Assembly: GCA_013399895.1 (NCBI GenBank)
Contig: VXBA01004389.1
Location: 1,116,001 to 1,180,000 of the forward strand
DNA: 64,000 nucleotides
Source: Serilophus lunatus
Taxonomy: Eukaryota > Chordata > Aves > Passeriformes > Eurylaimidae
Direction of reading: 5' to 3'
Shown here piece by piece: positions 1 to 13,379 of the stretch (position 1 is the stretch's first letter; each line of letters opens with the position of its first letter). Under the pieces are notes generated by a model. The model saw only the letters and a list, made by a program, of their open reading frames with translations. It did no database searches and was not told the DNA's origin. Made by a program: the position numbers and the translations under genes.

Positions 1-1508
1 ATTATTGAGCCAACCAGAGATGGCAAAACCCACTGAATTAGATTCCAAAGTAACTCAAAAAAAATGGAAACTTATATTCTAGTGTAGAAATTGGGAGGTA
101 TTAGGGAAGCATTTGATATATAAACATAAATAACATAATCTCTATATTCTTCAGAGAGTTGACAACATTAATGTAAGACTAAAATTACTCCTGTTCCAAA
201 TCCTTAGTTTTATTAATTTTTATAAACTGCTTTAAGTAAAAGTTACATTGAAAGACACAAAGTAATCCTCTCTGATCCTAGTTTTTATTTTATAAGTCTA
301 TCAGTATTTTCAAGCTCTGAGATTCCAAAGTGTTAGTTCTCATTTTAATAGCACTCTGGTAGTAGTCTGTAAATATTGCAGTAATATTAAAATGAGCTAA
401 TTTAATTTCTTAGGAAAATGTATGTATAAAGTTCCCTGTGGTTTGTAATTACCGTAAAGTCAACAGTTTACATCAATGACCGGGTAATCAGCTAGTCAGA
501 ATGTGAATAATTAATGAAAAAATGTTTTCAACAAGCTTGCAAATGGAAGACTCCTTGGAGTATGGTAAAACAACAGAGCTGCGCGAACAGTGCTATAAAA
601 GAGTCGAGCCTCTTATTAAGCACACATTCGTATTTTGTTTCTTATTTTTGAAAATATCTTTCCATTGATCTAATGCGACTTAATATGTTAATTCCACGTG
701 CTAGATGAGGTCCAACATCACGTAGGTGCTATGAATTATGGGAACACCAAAGAGTGAAAGGCAAGAATTCTGCACATCCTGACTCCTCTTGACATAGTTC
801 AAAAAACAAAACCACTTTGTTTTTAACATTCCAGCATTGTCAGAATGAGTCTAGGAAACAGCTTTATACTGAATGGCTGTAAAAAGGAAGAACTATGCCA
901 TTAATCTTTTCTGGCATGTCCTACACATGCTATCTATGCTTCAGCAGTAAAAAGGTGGGCTGTTTTTTATTCTTTCACTGTATTTAAGAAATGCTTTAAT
1001 ATAAAAACACTGGAGAAAAGTACAGGTTTTCAGTCTCTTTTCTGCAACAGTCATTGCATTATCAATCCTTATATGATTAAAAGCTACTCACTAATTTCAA
1101 CACGCTGCTTAATTGCTCATACTGTGACAGTCAGTGATATTCCTGGTAGCACAACACAATATTGGTCGTTGTCTTTGTGATTCCCACACTTCAAAATTCA
1201 TTTTCACATTCACTTTCTGACTATGCCCCAAAATAATCTAAAGGAATTAGGCAGACCTCAGTACGATCTTCTTATTGACATTTATGTTGATCGATGTTGG
1301 CTCTTACAGAATTGGAATCTGCAGATCAATTCCCTTATTAGATTCGCTCTCAGTGCTGCCATGATCATTTTATCACAGAAGCTGCTGCCATCAAATGCTG
1401 CTTTATCACTTTATAATGGGATAAGCTGAAGCTTTCCTCTGGCATATAGTTGGAAATGATAACTGTCTGAGCTCTAAATATTTCTTTCACAGATTTTCAA
1501 AAATATCC

Positions 1509-1532
1509 TTTTTTTTTTTTTTTTTTTTTTTT
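1509..1532. repeat. Poly-T run (24 nt)
   Basis: Twenty-four consecutive T occur on the plus strand. No retroposed sequence is recognisable next to it, so I treat it as a simple mononucleotide repeat. Confidence 0.95.
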
Positions 1533-2977
1533 AAAGTGCATATGTCTGTTTTAAAAGCTATTTTAAACTGAGGTTACCTAACCAGCAATAATTTTTGTCC
1601 ACAAGAAAATTACAGTTCCCAAGGTGGTAAAACCCCTCCAGGGCTAACATTGGAGGCTGCCCTATTAATCACTTTCTTCTTGCTGAGCCTGTAAGCCAGA
1701 TGATAGAAAAAATAGGCTAAGAATGAAGATATGACAAAAAACCAAAAGTGGTCTCAGGAACAGCAAGTAGTATTACATGAACACACAAACACATGCAAAC
1801 ACTCCAAAAAGTACAGGCAATACATACACAAGGTTTGTCACAAGTATTTTATCTGGTTTTCAAAATATGCAGGGCTGTGGTATTTTTTGCAAAAGTGGTG
1901 TTACAGCTCCCGTTGAGACAGTAGCTCATCACATTAATTTAAATCTCTGATAAAATAAATTAGCTTTTTTATTGCCAGGTTGAACTACAGGGCTATGATT
2001 GTTATGTATGGCTACAATCTCAGTCTTAATGGCATTTTAGCCCTGTGGTGGTCAAACAGAAACCATTTCAAACCTTCTAAAGGCTATTAAAACATGTGCA
2101 GATGTCTGGAAAATTAATACTATTATCTAACTCTAACCTTTTGCCTGTAGGAGGAAAAGAAGGGAGAAGGCTCAAGGAAGATACTTTAGATCAATACAAG
2201 GCAACTGAGGAGGACAAGCACCGTTTCACATGGAGTTTCATTGGCTGTGAACAGGTGATTCAAGTGAGCAGATTCATCCTTATTTGGATTTCAATGGAAT
2301 CATTCATTTACTCAGAAAAATAATTTAAGAGAGATGAGCGTAATTTTTACAATCTCCTTCCTCACTGCTGTTTCCCAAGGTCCAGCAATCTAGACACTGG
2401 AAAGGTTCATTCATTTAAATGACAAGAGCATGAATTTGTCAAGGTTAATGTTGTACAAGCCATATTTTCCTTGCCTCAGTACTATGCATTATTAGGCTTC
2501 TCCTTCCCTCCACCCTCCTTTTTTTTTGTGTGTGTATATGCTCTCTGTGTGTAATATTGTTGAAATGTCATATGAACTGAATGGAGTTTAAAAGTAGGAG
2601 GAGAATTTCAAGTAATACTTTAATCATTATTTTAAGGCTTTTGCATATATGTTTTCTTTCCAGCTCTAATGCATTGCTCTTCTCTCTGACAGAATAATTT
2701 CTAATAAGGAGAAAATCTTTTTCTTGAATACCTGGATAGAAGGTACTTGATTCTATCCTTTTCCCTATTATATCCTTTTTCCTAAAAATCACTTACTTAG
2801 AGTGTGATTTAGAAAGAACAAATGGGCAGGTTCCCAGCTGGTAGGAATTATTGGCTTCCACTACTAACATGAAAAGAATTTCCGACAGGTTGGAAATTGT
2901 CTCACAGACTTCCCATACTTTTTCTGCTTTTCAGAAATAAAGCTTCTAGAGGGTCTTAGTGTGCATTTGTTGTGGTA

Positions 2978-3122
2978 TCACAGAATCACAGAATCTTTTG
3001 AATTGGAAGGGTCCCACAAGAATCATCAAAGTCCAGCTCTTAAGTGAGTGGCCCATATGAAGATCAAACACATGACCTTAGTGTTATCAACACTATGCTC
3101 TAACCAAACGACCTGATTTCAC
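2978..3122 (-). mobile_element. SINE with tRNA-Ile head and CR1-like tail (TguSINE1-like)
   Basis: On the minus strand this reads as a 74-nt tRNA-derived head (3122-3049) followed by a 71-nt CR1-like tail (3048-2978) ending in TTCTGTGATTCTGTGA. The head aligns without gaps to tRNA-Ile(AAU) as I recall it: about 51 of 74 positions match by eye, including the GGTTAGAGC segment and the terminal TGGGCCA. Many of the differences are C-to-T or G-to-A changes, as expected from CpG decay, and the anticodon position now reads GAT. The tail resembles the CR1 3' end (AATTGGAAGGGTCCCAC, minus-strand complement), which would let CR1 reverse transcriptase copy the element. A tRNA-Ile head with a CR1 tail is the known design of TguSINE1, reported from passerine birds. 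It is a decayed, non-functional copy. Confidence 0.85.
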
Positions 3123-3394
3123 TTGTGAAAGTCTCAAGTCTGACCACAAGATCTCCAAATAGCAGTTCAAGTTCTGATATAAAAAAATCATAGGGCTTGT
3201 GTGCAGGACACACCACAACTCTGTAGATCTGATGATCTCAATAAGAATCTCAAATCTCAGCTTTAGACTTCTGGAATCCCATCAACCTGCCCTGGAACAA
3301 TGATAAACTTCAGAAGGATCTCACAATCAGCCTGGCCATGAAAGCTAGGAACTCTTAGTGAAGCTGAAACACGAATGAGGTGGGAGAGCCAGTG

Positions 3395-3780
3395 CTAGTT
3401 CCAACAAGGAAGGTGCAACATAGTGGGTTCAGGAAGGATATGAAGATATAGAGCTGCACTGCCCATGTTCATCTGTACCTTGCTCCTATTGCTCTGCCAG
3501 CAGGAATGCCAGGAAATGCAAAATGGGAAACACCAGTCATTGCTCCTGTAAGGGAAGGTACCATGCCTCTCAGGCACTACTTAGGACTTGGGCTGGCCGT
3601 GGGAGTGCTGCGGCTAGGCCCTGGCACAAGAGGGCATGGGAGTCTCCTCTCCCACCCTGCAGCCACTACCAGAGGCAGCTTGCTCCAGGCTGTGAGAGGC
3701 TGGGAGCTTTACCTCTGGCATAGATGACTGGGAGCTGCAAACCCTCTCAGCAGATGTCTCTGCTCAGAAGAAACTGTGCC
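3395..3780. other. GC-richer intronic block of unknown origin
   Basis: The segment contains GCCGTGGGAGTGCTGCGGCT and similar GC-rich words between AT-rich flanks, with overlapping short open frames on both strands. It lacks splice-bounded frames, LTR termini and CR1 motifs. It may be the body of an old repeat or a regulatory block. Confidence 0.4.
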
Positions 3781-6700
3781 AACCAATAATTGATTAGGAA
3801 TCTGTGAACTGACCATTTTTTCATGGTAGATAAAAGCAGGGCTCAGGAGGTATTATTCAGGAATTTCAAAAGAGGTCAGCTCCCATTTTGGCATGAATTA
3901 AGTAGCCAAATTTTTAGAAATGCTCAGCACGGTGCCTGCATACCTGAAAGTCTGGTCCTTTGAAGAGCCTAAAGACCTAAATTAAAGGTTAATTCTGTTT
4001 GTTGTTCCCCCATGAACTGGTAAAGACTAACGACAGAGTGGAGAGTACCCATATTTCTGATTATTGTCAAGATCTCCTAAGGATGATTTAGTGGAAAAAA
4101 TCTAAGTAAGCCTCTAAAATACAGTGCTAATCTCTGATTCATGCTCACACCTGCAGTGTCTATAATTCATAATAATTGTGCCTAGACCTGTGCCTGTGCC
4201 TGCATCCACTGTACAGAAAAAGTACACAAGACTTATTTAGAGAAAAGGAGTTGATATTAAGTGATAGGAAACTTAAAATGATGGAGCATTTCTGCTTTTA
4301 AAATATAACTGAATATAAAAATTTAGGATCAAAACACTACAAAATTAAGTAGCTCATCTCTGAAATTGTACACCAGAAAGATGAGCTGAAGAGTGGGAGT
4401 ATATTTGAGACTTTTAAAGCACTGCTATTAATTCAAGATGCCATTACCTTGGCAGTCTGTTTTCCATACTTCTAATGCAGTAAGTTGGAGTTTAATTCAT
4501 AATGTTGAAGATGCCCTTGTAATGCACAGGACACAGACAAATCACTGCCCCTTCCTGCACCCAGACATCAGTCAGTGACTAACAAAACACAGATTGCCCA
4601 CATCTAGAGAAAAAAATGAGCACAAACACAGTCTAAAAATGCTAAAAATAAAGACTCAAGCCTGTCAATATCACATTGCTAAAGATTTAATGAAAAAGGT
4701 AACTTTTCCTTTTAGTTTGTCCTTATCAAGAGAGATACCCAGATGGTAATTTAAGAGTTAAGGCACTAATGGACTCTTTAGTTTCACTGAGCACCTACGT
4801 ACTGATTTTATCTTGCAATACAGTATTTCACAGTCTCAGCGAAGTCAACAGAGATTTAGTCAATAGTGTCATGGCCTTTGGATGAGGATTTGAATCTTAC
4901 CAGGATTCAAACCATCATTAAAGAAGATAGGTCATTTGGGAAACAAAGGAGAGCATTAGTAAAATTCAATACTAAAAGATGGGGTTGGTTCAGTAGGTGT
5001 TTTATGAAACATTATGAGTAACATTTTGTTCTAATTACCAACCCTTTCTTCTATGCACAGTACCCATAAAAGTATACAAAAATATAAAGTATGACTCAAG
5101 AAAATTAATTTTTTTCATAACAGATGGTAACAGAAAATACCTATTGAGTAATCTTATGTGCTTCAGCCCACTTAGCATAATGCTAGCTTGTTTCATTTGA
5201 TGGAATGTATAATTTTACATTAAATTATACTGACCTGATATAATCTGAACAGTTTAGATGTTACCAAGCAGAGTACTTACTAGCACACCTATTTCTCAGT
5301 AAAAGAGCCATAATTCCATGGCTTCATGTTTTCAAAGTGCCACTGCACTTAAATAATAGAAACAACACACAGTAATAAAGTAAACTATAAATTAAGTTTT
5401 CTATGTATTGCATGCAATAACAGATGAAATGAATCCTTTATCTATTGTTTTATATACAGTTTTGCATAGTTATCCTTCATTTAAGTCCTAAAGTCTTAAG
5501 AAAACAAAAATAAACTACATACTTAGCTCCATTAGTGCAGTAAGAAGAAAATGACAGATCAGTAATAATAAAGGTTATACTTCTGTAGTGCTTTAAAATT
5601 TCAATAGATTCCCACTTTACCACAAGAAGAAACCCTTTAAATCTGTGAATCATTTAATTTTATACATTCTTTCAGCATTTCATTTGGGAGCTACAGAGTG
5701 TGAAATATGCACCACGATGAGAAAACAATTACCCAGCACACCTGTTGCTTCAGCATACTTCATTTGAGCAGGATTTGCACTGGCTGCTATTTTATTCCAG
5801 TATGAAATCCAAAATGTAGAGGCTTTAAAAGCTAACCTGACAACATGAACTTGCACTTTTAAATGTGGCTTGTACTTTACCACATCACACACTGTGATAA
5901 CATTAGAACAAATTCATGCTAATTTTGGATATCAGAATGTCAGTGAGAAAGATTTTTCCATTTAGAAAGGAAACTTGAACGAATAACTTTTGACTTAAAT
6001 ACAACAACTATATATTAAAAATAATCTGTAAACTTCAAAACCAGAAATGTATCAGACACAAACTGGAACTGTTGGTCACAAAAACCATAAAACAGTTGAG
6101 TAACTCATAGAGTTTTCACTAAGTTCAGAGTGCAGAGTACAGACTGCCTCTAAACAGCCTCTGTACTTACACTTCATCATTTCTGCAGGGATTCCCATGG
6201 TGAGCTGCTAATACATCTTGCTAATAAATTCAACAAACAGGACAGGCTGAAAGATTTTCTAAAATTAAATATAACTGCATGGAATAATGAAGTGTATTTT
6301 TTTAATGTTTATTAGAAGTGTGAAGCACAGGGGAAGTCTGTAAAGGAAGACACAGATTGTGGAATTCCTTCCTTTTTTCTTAAATTTATTCTCATACTAA
6401 AGGAAAAAAACATGAAAAAACATTCTTGTACTTAATGACTCTGCCCAAATTCTTGCTTAGTGTTTCAAATGCCATATTGGATTCCCGCCATCATGTGTAT
6501 CATCACTGATAATAAAAATGTATGCATAGAATAAAGAGAAATCTATGTTCACCCTGGGCCAGTTGCTTATTTTTCTTTGTCTAAAAATAGGCAGCAAAAT
6601 CTTACTTTTGTTGTTAAGGCCTGTCACAGCAGTGCAGCCCCACCATTTTCCTGACATGTACCTACTATAAAATACTAGCTTTGCTCTTCAGAACAATGCC

Positions 6701-9042
6701 TATACATTTCTTTAAAACTTAAAAAATATTGCTGTCCTCGGTCAAAATCATTCATAAATACTTCATCAAAGATAACTCGTGGCTTTCCTAAACATTATTT
6801 GCTCATTTGATTTACTGGTTTTGGGTATCACTGTAACAATTTATTCTCATTAGGATAATGGAAAAAGATCATTTTTTGATTTGGTATCTGAAAATTAGCT
6901 ATTGAAAATTGTATCACAAAATGCCATGTTTGTGTTGATATGAAAGGTCTTTCAGTGCTTTCTTGTGGGACCTCTCAAGGATAGTTAAAATACTTGGACA
7001 TAGGAATGCCTAGCAGTTGGGGGTAATTTTCTCTTAAGAGCATTATCATTCTCATCAGAACTATGTGCCCTGGGAGCTTTAGTTAATGTTTTGTTTTTGT
7101 TTGAGAACAAACTGGTAAGAATTGAGATGCTGAAGTAAGGGACAACATTCTGACAAGAAGGTAAATCGCCAAAACACAAATTACCAATGGAACAGACCTA
7201 TCAGGTCAGTTGATCTAACCCCCTCAAAATAAAATACTGTTCTCCACAGAACCTCTCACTGTGCTTTGTTTGCTTTAGTCTGAACTGTTGTGAGGGACAC
7301 TGCCCTAACTGTCCTCTCATACATCATGCATGGCCTACAACAAAAATATTTGTGGCATTTCTTTATCAGCCTGAATTAGATTTAGATCCAGCAAATTATT
7401 TTGGCAGATGTCTTATTTTAAGAATGAGAGTCTTACAGTTTCCCTAGTCAGAAAAGAGTGTTTCAGGATTCCCCTGTATTACACACTGGTGTTCTTGAGA
7501 GACAAGAGAAGCCATTTCACTCAAGAGATCCCACAAGGCTGGCTGGAGGTCTGCATCCCACGGCTGTGATTTACACATTCACAAGCACAAGCAAGTCCCT
7601 GTGAATGGGGATGGCCTGTGGAGAGCCACTGCAGTGGATGACATCCAATGACTCTCAGTGCTCCCTTAAACATTTGGGTATTTCAGAGCTCCTTCCAGAG
7701 CTGGCTGCACTATCAGTACACCACCAAATTCTTTCAGATATTATGCTGCTGCTGTGCATTCAAAACTAGAAGTCATATGGCTGAGGGAGGTTAGATGGAC
7801 ATGGACTTTCTCCACATGGGAGTGTTCATCTTTCTCTCATCACTTACTGTGGTCCCCCATTCATTAAATGCTTTATTTCTGCAATGGTTTTTCAGCATAT
7901 ATTTGAAGCTGCAAATAATGGCAAGTAAGAAATATGGTTTATAATGTATTACTAAATGTTGATGATTTGACATGAAATACAGACTTACAAGGCTTTGTAT
8001 TTCTGTCTTCTCAGTTGTTATTAGTGAGTGAGGACATGACACAAATAGAAAGTACATACCAGTTTACTGAGATAATGCAAGACTGGAAGCAATGACATCA
8101 GAATCTTCTCATGAAGAAATGTTCCTTTAATTTGTTCTTGAAAGTCTTAAAATTATTTGAGTGTTCCATACTAGATCACTATATTGATTCCTGATACACA
8201 GAAGCATTCTTATAATTTGTCATGGCTACAAGGCTGGAGGCTCTTTCCTGGGGGAGGATCTTCACTTGCACTTTGTGTAAATTAAATCTAATTGTGTATT
8301 TTTCTAGCCTTGATCTGGAGGAAACACTCAAACAGGGTTACGGCCTGCAATCTTTTGAGAACTGTAAATATCATAAAATCCACCATTACACATTTTAATA
8401 GGTGCTCTACTAGCAATGTAATTCTTGGATAAAGGTTTATGTACTAGCTTAAACTTAATATATCTGAAACATGTTTTACATTTATGTGATTACTTTCTTC
8501 TCTGTTTTTACAGCCCTGGAGATTTTCCTAACTTTTAGGCAGTACTTCATTACTGCTGAAGCAATTATCAGATCTGGAATTAATTTCTCCTTCAAGCCAC
8601 CTGTCTTGATTTCTGAGTAAGTAAATATCACTACAGATAAATGTAGTGATTTGAAGGTAGTGTAAATGCCACACCTTATTTATAATTTATATGCTTACAG
8701 AAAAGCACAGAGATTGTTCTGAAGCTGGAATTTCACAGATCTACAGATAAGAGTGCCCCGACAATCTGAAGAATACAAAGGAATAAACGTAAAGTAAGCA
8801 AATAAGCAGGTCAACTGCAGGAGTTTCACAACTTTAAATACAATTTTCTGTTCTTGGTATGAAGTTTGCCTGTTCTCCCAAGAGCCTGGAGGCACAAGAA
8901 AGGACTGGCTTCTGTGAGATGGGAATTCTTCTGCTACTCAGCACATAACAGTTTGGTTATTGAAATGTACTTTGGAATGTTGACAAACTGTTTTCAGTGT
9001 GATATGATTGTTAGTTTTAATATCAAACCCTGAAATACTTAA

Positions 9043-9785
9043 CTTCCTGAAATCACAGAATCACAGAATTACTAGGTTGGAAGAGACCTCCAAGATCATC
9101 GAGTCCAACCCTTGCCCTAACACCTCGACTAGACTAGACCATGTCATCAAGTGCCACATCCAGCCTTTTTTTAAACACATCCAGGGATGGTGACTCCACC
9201 ACCTCCCCAGGCAGACTATTCCAATATTTTATTATTCTTTCTGTGAAAAACTTCTTTCTAATGTCTAACCTATACTTTCCTTGGTGCAGCTTGAGACTGT
9301 TCGTCTCGTTCTGTCAGTTCCTGCCCAGTGGAAGAGACCAACCCCCACCTGACTCCAACCTCCTTTCAGGAAGTTGTAGAGAGCGATAAGGTCACCTCTG
9401 AGCCTCCTTTTCTCCAGGCTAAACAGTTCCAGCTCCCCCAATCGCTCCTCATAGGGCTTATGCTCCATGCCCTCCACCAGCCTCGTTGCTCTCCTCTGGA
9501 CACGCTCAATCATCTCCACGTCCTTCCTAAACTGAGGGGCCCAGANNNNNNNNNNNNNNNNNNNNNNNNNNNNNNNNNNNNNNNNNNNNNNNNNNNNNNN
9601 NNNNNNNNNNNNNNNNNNNNNNNNNNNNNNNNNNNNNNNNNNNGCACTTAGACTTATTAAATTTCATCTTATTGAATACTGCCCAGCTCTCCAACTGATC
9701 CAGGTGTCTCTGAAGAGCCCTCCTTCCTTCCAATAGAACGACACAAGCTCCCAGCTTAGTGTCATCCGCAAATTTACTGATGAAG
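9043..9785 (-). mobile_element. CR1 LINE, 5'-truncated, with internal assembly gap
   Basis: In minus orientation, the element begins inside the reverse-transcriptase domain and runs through the end of ORF2 into the 3' UTR. The RT motif FADDTKLG is encoded at about 9772-9749, followed by a LDQLESWAVFNKMKFNKSKC stretch up to the gap. Left of the gap come WAPQFRKD, then RVQRRATRLVEGMEHKPYEERL and a LFSLEKRRLRGDLIALYN block. The 3' end, with CACAGAATCACAGAAT on the plus strand, is the typical CR1 terminal repeat. The stop-free frame 9519-9265 suggests a fairly young copy. The element is truncated just upstream of the FADD box and cannot encode a full polymerase or endonuclease. An 11-bp identical sequence flanks both sides (9032-9042 and 9786-9796). 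Confidence 0.93.
9546..9643. other. Assembly gap (98 N) inside the CR1 element
   Basis: Ninety-eight unresolved bases lie within the CR1 copy, between the codons for SKC (right side) and FWAPQF (left side, minus-strand reading). Any open frame crossing the gap is an artefact of translating N. Comparison with the CR1 copy at 15446-16174 suggests the true missing length is nearer 237 bp than 98. Confidence 0.99.
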
Positions 9786-12700
9786 GAAATACTTAAATGT
9801 TTCACATATCTCATTTGTTATAAAGCAACTTCTCTCTTAACCTCCTGCATTCAGACAGCATGATGTCTAACAATGTCTGAACCAGAGGTCAGCTAACTCT
9901 AACTCTAAGCCCAGTTATTCCATCTCCTTTAGTCAGGTACTAGGACAATTAATTGCCATCCTTTTCTTCCCATATATAATAATGACATTGGTGCAATTTA
10001 CCCCTTCCTGCTAAGTTGTACAACCATTTCCTCCAAAGTGTGTACAGCTACACTCTGTCTCGTATGTCAGGTCATAGTTGTTAGGTTATAAAAAGAGCTA
10101 ATATCAATGCAGTTATAGCAAAGTATGTATCATTTAAATTGACCTTCTGAGAATTCAGAGCACTGTGCTATAGAATTCTAGACAAAATTTTAGAAATAAA
10201 ATTAAACTATGTGGATGGTCCAGGAGTAATAAATGTAAGTAACTGAATCAGAGAAAACACAAGGAGAAAATAGGTGCTTCAAGAGATCTCCCTGCTTTGA
10301 TCTGGGGTTGATAAAGTAGAATTTTTATGATAGAAATAAAATGGCAATGAAAATACAGTTTAGGATCAGACACATTGTAAATCTTATGATTAGAAATATT
10401 ATACTTTCCCAACTATGAAAATATTATTACTTATTTAATCAAATAAATCAGCTCAATAAATTTTAACACTTGCCACTTTTTCATACCTTTCATTGAAGAT
10501 TCCCTGTGTGCCTTATTAAAAAAACACCCATGACAGCAACTTTGTGGGTGAAAACTGGAAGCAAGACTTCACCCATGGGAAAGAATCAGCTATCAAACAT
10601 CTTGAATTTGTGTAAACAGAGAAGCATAACATAACAAAAAATATGGAGATATCTACCAGAATGCAAACCCTGACCTCTACTCCCTTCAGTGACTGTATAA
10701 AAGTCTTCATTGTTGTCAAAGGAGGATATGTAATATCAGAATCAGGTTCAATGTCAGTAGTTATGCATGTGGAAAAACAGGGTAACTAGAGGAAATAGAG
10801 CAGTGTCTCAAGACTGAGCAGTTTATATCCAATGCATTCAAACCAAGTCTGTGAGATGCTATACCTAAGAAGCAGAAAAACACTGTAATTTGGTGATTTT
10901 AGTAGTTTAAAGTTTCTCTGAAGAAAACACTACATCATTTAGAAAAAATAAGGCAAAGAAAAAAATACAGTTATACTGACATTTAAAATATTTTTCACAG
11001 ATCCTATACATGGCCAAGAGCAAAGCAGGAGGGATAAGTCTCATCTAAAGCTTCTTATGCCTACTCTTGCATCCTCTCTTTGGATTTTTCTTATCCCTTC
11101 AGTATCCTTCTGTATATCACCTCCACAGATTACTCTCTTCACTTCAAATCAGTTTTCCTCTACTACAGTTTTAAATCTTTGTCTATTATCCTCAACTATT
11201 TCTCCCTCTTGCAGATGAAATACAAGGTGGCTCACTGAAATGAAGTTCCTGGTTTTATTTCCCAAACCCCTCTTACTATGACAGGCAGTATTTAATATCT
11301 TTTTTAGTAACCACATTAAAAATGGAAAATTAAGGCTGCTTGAGCAGAAGTACTCTTGTGTGACAGGTTTTGACTAAAACTATTGCTCTTTCTCAGATGG
11401 TGCTGACATAAAACACTTTTCCAAGGCTTCATCATTTTAAAGAAGCTGTTTTAGAGAGATTGCCTGAATATTACCATAATAATACTAATTCTACTAATAA
11501 TAATCAAGGTGATCAGCATCCTCCTTATTTATCTACCCTAATACTGGCTCTGTAAATCATACACTTCAGCTAGAAAGAATGTCTCCAGAAAGATAGGGTA
11601 GCTCTTAAAACTGTCTACATATCAGAGGTGAATCAAAAAAAAAGCCTGAGTTATCTCTTTCTCCTCCATACATTTTGCATCAGAGACTGCATTACTTAAT
11701 TTTTCATGACAGGAGTGACATAGCAACTATGTCACTCTCTACAGGCTGTAAGCACACCAAAATTTGTGGTAGCAAAGAACTTACATGGCAATATACACAA
11801 TCAGATGCCTCAACATACATTGCTTTAAAACTATTATTAGGCCCCTCAACTTCTTAAGTACTGACACTGCTTGTAAGTGCATGAAAATGTAATACCCTTA
11901 ATGCCATTTTTACATTGCAGGATTCCCAAGGCAGTCATGAAAACCATACTGCATGATTTATTTATTTATTTTTTAATTAGTAGCAAAATCAGTTTTTCTT
12001 TTGAACTGTAGAGAAGCATGATGAAAACCAGCACAATGCAATTGGTATGGTATGAGGGCTATTACTCTGCAATCAAATTCAAAACACTTGTATCACTCCT
12101 TTCATTGAAAACAATGGAAATGATCTGATTTCTAAGACACATGAATCACGTATTATTTTCTTACAATGAAACAAAAAAAGGGGTACCAAAAAAAAGGGTA
12201 ATGGTGGAATCTACTTGAAATTTTCTTATTTTTAAAGAAATCTATCTTTCTGTTGAAATCTGAGAATTCAAATTGTTCATGGTTTAAAAATAAGCTTACT
12301 TTATAATACCAAAGTCTTCTAATGTCAAATACAAAATAATTTGATGGTAACATTCAACCAAATCACAGAAGCTGACATGCAGAAAAAATAACTAATAGTA
12401 CTTATTTTTAGCTTCTGCACTCTACTATGGCATTCTTCAAAATAGTTGTACCAAGTATGACTACTCTTAGGATGGGATCAGCATTAAATAAAATTAAACT
12501 ATATTGTATCAAACACTACAGGAAAGGTTGAAAACACCAACTGCCCCCTGTCCCCATTTATCAGTATTTGCCCATTCACTGTGATTGGGGTCATGATTTA
12601 ACAAGAATGTCCTTAAGCATATATTTAGAATGTTTCTGTAGAGTGACACATTGAAACCAATATTTGCCTACTGTTCTAAAGCTGGGCTGTATGTATTTAC

Positions 12701-12893
12701 CAGAAGACATAATCCAAACCCTGCTCTAATTCTATGCAGGCACACAACAGTATTTGTTTAATTTCAGTCCTAAGAAAACACACTTCTTCAGATGTTACAT
12801 TTCAGACTTCAGGATCACAGACTACACACCATTTATTCAAGTCTGGAGTACAATTGGAGGATAATTAAATTTCTGGGAACTCACAAATCTACT

Positions 12894-12939
12894 GGTTTGG
12901 GTTTTTTGGTGGTTTTTTTTTTTCTTTTTTTTTCTTTTT
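12894..12939. repeat. T-rich low-complexity tract
   Basis: T with scattered G passes into T with scattered C over about 46 nt, interrupting otherwise ordinary intron sequence. It produces the lysine-rich end of an overlapping minus-strand open frame, which is not a gene. Confidence 0.85.
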
Positions 12940-13379
12940 AGGGAGGAAGGACATATGAAATGTTTTAACAGAAGTTATTAATTTTCTGATGTACACTGCA
13001 ACTTGTTCTCTGCCTTTTTTTTCCCCCAAAGGTTTTAATACCTGTTGATAGCAAGAGTAGGGACATAACAGCAAATTTTGCTCCAGGAATACTACAAATG
13101 AACTTAATTCCCTTTTGCCCTCAGACAATAAAGACAAATGAAGTGAAAGTAGGGGGGAGGGAAATCTGTACAGATTAGTTCCTGCCAGTCTGTGCAAGAA
13201 CAGTGATGTAAAATAGTTTGAATCCCTCAGGAAAACCTGTGAGATCATTTGGTTTTTCCACTTGGTGCAGGTTTCTCTCTTTCAACTTCTTTCACAGCTG
13301 TGACAATCCAGTTCCAAGGGACTCAAGTCAAAGCACTGATCCCACTTTTCAGATGCTATCTAACACTTTTGTAAAATTC

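Noticed and set aside
1223..1429. Short plus-strand open frame (68 codons) and the many similar 60-90 codon frames through the window
   Set aside because: Frames of this size are expected by chance in 64 kb; they lack splice context, family motifs or conserved domains.
3049..3122. Functional tRNA-Ile gene on the minus strand
   Set aside because: About a third of positions differ from tRNA-Ile, the acceptor stem and A/B boxes are decayed, and it is fused to a CR1-like tail; it is a SINE head.
9328..9814. Open frames of 107 and 95 codons containing X
   Set aside because: They run through the N gap and over CR1 sequence; their length is an artefact.
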